This document shows positions 6,770 through 8,260 of a DNA stretch of 8,260 nucleotides, piece by piece. Position 1 is the stretch's first letter; each line of letters starts with the position of its first letter. This DNA comes from CBDUXP01 sp965371225 [NCBI: uncultured bacterium]. Its GTDB lineage: Bacteria > Abyssobacteria > SURF-5 > CBDUXP01. Both the position numbers and the translations under genes were made by a program. The notes beneath the pieces were generated by a model. The model saw only the letters and a list, made by a program, of their open reading frames with translations, did no database searches and was not told the DNA's origin. The stretch is taken from positions 1 through 8,260 of the forward strand of contig CBDUXP010000106.1 in assembly GCA_965371225.1 (NCBI GenBank), given 5' to 3'.

Positions 6770-6783
6770 CCAATACGCACACA

Positions 6784-6812
6784 ATCCTACCACATGTTGT
6801 GGTTGGCGACAA
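6784..6812 (-). promoter_or_regulatory. Predicted promoter of the 96-aa gene
   Basis: On the minus strand TTGTCG (6812-6807) and TAGGAT (6789-6784) are 17 nt apart, the ideal spacing. Each hexamer matches consensus at four positions. A palindrome CCACA-TGT-TGTGG (6790-6802) fills the spacer, and TGGCG-ACAAA-CGCCA (6804-6818) spans the -35 element. The leader to ATG 6718 would be about 60 nt. Confidence 0.55.
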
Positions 6813-6881
6813 ACGCCATACATTTTGTAGACGCACATGAGACTTGCACCCGGTTTCCCCGTGCGGCATAGTTCGCCTCGT

Positions 6882-7895
6882 ATGAAGATCAGGTGGATCT
6901 GGATGCTCGCGGCGGCCGTGGGGCTCGCTCCGCTACCGGCCCGCGCGGAACTGGACTACCGCGGCGTTGCGGTCGGCCTGTGGGGCAGCAACCCGAACAC
7001 CACGTACCTGCCGCAGTTCCGTGAGGTCCAGTCCCTGGGCGCGAACGCGGTGCTGTTCCCCGTGCTGCTGTACGTCGACACGGTCGCCGGCTCGACGGTG
7101 TACCCCATCGACGGCCGCACGACGCCGGACGCGGTGCTGCGGCGCGCCGCCCGCGAGGCGCAGGAACTCGGACTACGCACCGCGCTCATGCCCGTGGTGC
7201 GCATCGAGCACCGGGTGGACCGCGAGTGGCGCGGCCAGTTGGCGCCCGTAGACCGCGACGCGTTCTTTGCGAGCTACGGCGAGATGCTGGGGCGCTACGC
7301 CGCCCTCGCGGAGTCGGTGGGGGTGGACCTCTTCCTCATCGGCAGCGAGCTGGCGTCGCTGGAGGACGCGCCGCACTGGGGGCCGCTCATCGAACGCGTG
7401 CGCGCCGCCTACCACGGCGCGGTCAGCTACTCCGCGAACTGGGACCACTACGAACACGTCCCCTTCTGGTCCGCGCTGGATGCGCTTGCACTGACCGGCT
7501 ACTACGAACTCAGCGACACTTTCGACCCCACGCAGGCGCAACTCACCGCCTCGTGGCAGGCCGTGCGCGCGAATCTGGAAAGCTGGCAGGCGCAGCATCC
7601 GGGCAAGCGCATCATCTTCACTGAGGTGGGCTACCCCGCGCAGGACGGCGGCGCGGCCACGCCCTGGGACTACACGCTGGCCAATCCCGTCGACCTGGAA
7701 GAGCAGCGCATGTGCTACGAGGCGTTCATCACCACGTGGCGCGGCCACCCGGCCCTCGCCGGCGTGTTCTTCTGGGAGTGGACGGGCGCCGGCGGCCCGC
7801 AGGACGGGCACTACACCCCGCGCGGCAAGCCCGCCGCCGCCGAAATGCGCGCGTACTTCACGGACGACGCCGCAGCAGCCGGTCCCGCGGAATAG
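6882..7895 (+). CDS. Exported TIM-barrel glycosidase-like protein (GH113/clan GH-A type)
   Basis: 337 aa from ATG 6882. Residues 1-22 are a Sec signal peptide (KIRW, hydrophobic core, cleavage after ARA), so the enzyme works in the periplasm or outside. The mature part is a single TIM-barrel-sized domain. Landmarks follow clan GH-A order: beta-strand ends with GVAVGLWG (28-35), FLIGSELASLE (151-161) with E156 as likely acid/base, YSANWDHY (183-190), TGYYEL (205-210), FTEVGYP (246-252) with E248 as likely nucleophile, and FFWEWTG (296-302). This pattern fits GH113 beta-mannanase relatives and the similar GTA TIM-barrel domain. The substrate is probably a beta-linked polysaccharide or cell-surface glycan; which one is unknown. 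An upstream in-frame ATG at 6837 would put 15 charged residues before the signal peptide and was not chosen. No Shine-Dalgarno site is evident. A weak promoter (TTGGCG-N17-TGTAGA, 6803-6831) is possible. The gene is divergent from the 96-aa gene. Confidence 0.88.
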   Translation: MKIRWIWMLAAAVGLAPLPARAELDYRGVAVGLWGSNPNTTYLPQFREVQSLGANAVLFPVLLYVDTVAGSTVYPIDGRTTPDAVLRRAAREAQELGLRTALMPVVRIEHRVDREWRGQLAPVDRDAFFASYGEMLGRYAALAESVGVDLFLIGSELASLEDAPHWGPLIERVRAAYHGAVSYSANWDHYEHVPFWSALDALALTGYYELSDTFDPTQAQLTASWQAVRANLESWQAQHPGKRIIFTEVGYPAQDGGAATPWDYTLANPVDLEEQRMCYEAFITTWRGHPALAGVFFWEWTGAGGPQDGHYTPRGKPAAAEMRAYFTDDAAAAGPAE

Positions 7896-7926
7896 GCCCC
7901 CGCAGAGTACCGGGCCCCGAATGGCC

Positions 7927-7965
7927 GCGCGCCCACGGGTGTCAGGGAAATGACCGTGGGCGCGC
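7927..7965. terminator. Strong stem-loop between convergent genes
   Basis: GCGCGCCCACGG (7927-7938) and CCGTGGGCGCGC (7954-7965) form a perfect 12-bp stem with a 15-nt loop, 31 nt after the glycosidase stop. The convergent gene ends at 8019, so the hairpin could serve both strands. No U-run follows on either side. It is called a terminator by position and stability only. Confidence 0.55.
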
Positions 7966-7982
7966 TCCCCAAAACGGGGCGC
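7964..7982. repeat. Second small hairpin sharing an arm with the previous one
   Basis: CCCC and GGGG pair around AAAAC, extended by GC/GC beyond one mismatch. It overlaps the 3' arm of the 12-bp stem by two bases, so the two folds could compete. Confidence 0.3.
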
Positions 7983-8018
7983 CGAACGGGGCCGACCGTC
8001 CGGTGGCAGCTCAGGAAC

Positions 8019-8260
8019 TCACACGATCCAAATACGTTCCAGCATGGTGGCGATGCGCTCTTTGTTGCTGGCGATCCGCCGGGTGTTCGACTCGATATCC
8101 AGCAACAAGCTGATCCGCGCGTGCACCCCCAACAGCAAGATGACCCCCACGAGGCCGGTGGCGAGAATGGCAACCAGCGCGAGCCCCAGGTGCTGCCAGC
8201 TCTCCCACGTGATGCTGACCGCCGCCAACAGGGCCAGCGTCGCCAGCCCCTGCACCCCGT
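8019..8260 (-). CDS. Small membrane protein with coiled-coil tail, probably 5'-partial
   Basis: The frame ends at TGA (8021-8019) and stays open to the right edge. A GTG at 8255 would give 78 aa, but no ribosome binding site can be checked there and the true start may lie outside the window. Counting from that GTG, residues 2-15 and 22-44 are hydrophobic helices (LATLALLAAV; LVAILATGLVGVILLLGV) joined by a short Trp-rich loop (TWESWQHLG). Residues 46-78 form an amphipathic helix with I54, I61, I68 and I75 spaced by seven and partners L51, T58, K65 and L72, so a short coiled coil is likely. That suggests an oligomeric inner-membrane protein. I do not recognise the family. A holin is possible from size and topology, but there is no phage context. 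It converges with the glycosidase-like gene. Confidence 0.7.
   Translation of the reverse strand, partial: GVQGLATLALLAAVSITWESWQHLGLALVAILATGLVGVILLLGVHARISLLLDIESNTRRIASNKERIATMLERIWIV

Noticed and set aside
6719-6838. 40-residue N-terminal extension of the 96-aa protein
   Set aside because: It covers the predicted promoter and operator. The ATG at 6718 has a strong ribosome binding site.
6344-6871. Plus-strand open frame across the hairpin repeats and the 96-aa gene
   Set aside because: It runs through non-coding repeats and the divergent promoter and has no domain or ribosome binding site.
7173-7811. Minus-strand open frame opposite the glycosidase-like gene
   Set aside because: Shadow of a clear signal-peptide-bearing GH-A gene.

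Overview
This is a GC-rich bacterial chromosomal window with no rRNA, tRNA, phage or IS gene that I can recognise. The XerD-type recombinase, Shine-Dalgarno sites, Sec-type signal peptides and hairpin repeats fit a high-GC proteobacterium. My guess is Gammaproteobacteria (Chromatiales/Ectothiorhodospira-like), but no marker gene fixes the taxon.

Layout, left to right. (1) 1-2823, minus: the first 941 codons of a large exported protein, cut by the left edge. It has the domain order of the CLCA family (N-terminal metallohydrolase-like region, VWA domain, beta-sandwich), but its zinc-protease motif is destroyed. It ends in two hydrophobic segments and a Cys-polyGly run. (2) 2840-3428: a gene-free stretch with a possible distant promoter and inverted repeats. 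(3) 3429-4301, minus: xerD with all six catalytic residues. (4) 4467-5780, plus: a 437-aa nitroreductase-like protein, divergent from xerD. (5) 5781-5964: a stem-loop and a short palindromic element built from 10-bp tandem units. (6) 5965-6198, plus: a 77-aa protein starting with GTG. (7) 6199-6427: repeats between convergent genes, namely an 85-bp imperfect tandem duplication carrying hairpins whose stems covary. (8) 6428-6718, minus: a 96-aa conserved-looking protein of unknown function, possibly a minimal PD-(D/E)XK-type fold. (9) 6719-6881: a relatively AT-rich divergent promoter region with several palindromes. (10) 6882-7895, plus: an exported TIM-barrel glycosidase-like protein resembling GH113/clan GH-A. 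(11) 7896-8018: strong stem-loops between convergent genes. (12) 8019 to the right edge, minus: a small two-helix membrane protein with a coiled-coil tail, probably cut at its 5' end.

The genes do not form one obvious operon. xerD is housekeeping (chromosome dimer resolution). The CLCA-like protein and the GH-A protein are both exported. The 437-aa and 77-aa genes share a strand but are separated by a repeat. The points most worth a second look are the CLCA-like protein with a dead protease motif, the covarying hairpin duplication, and the 96-aa gene with its palindrome-dense promoter. No complete new multi-gene system can be demonstrated from this sequence alone.
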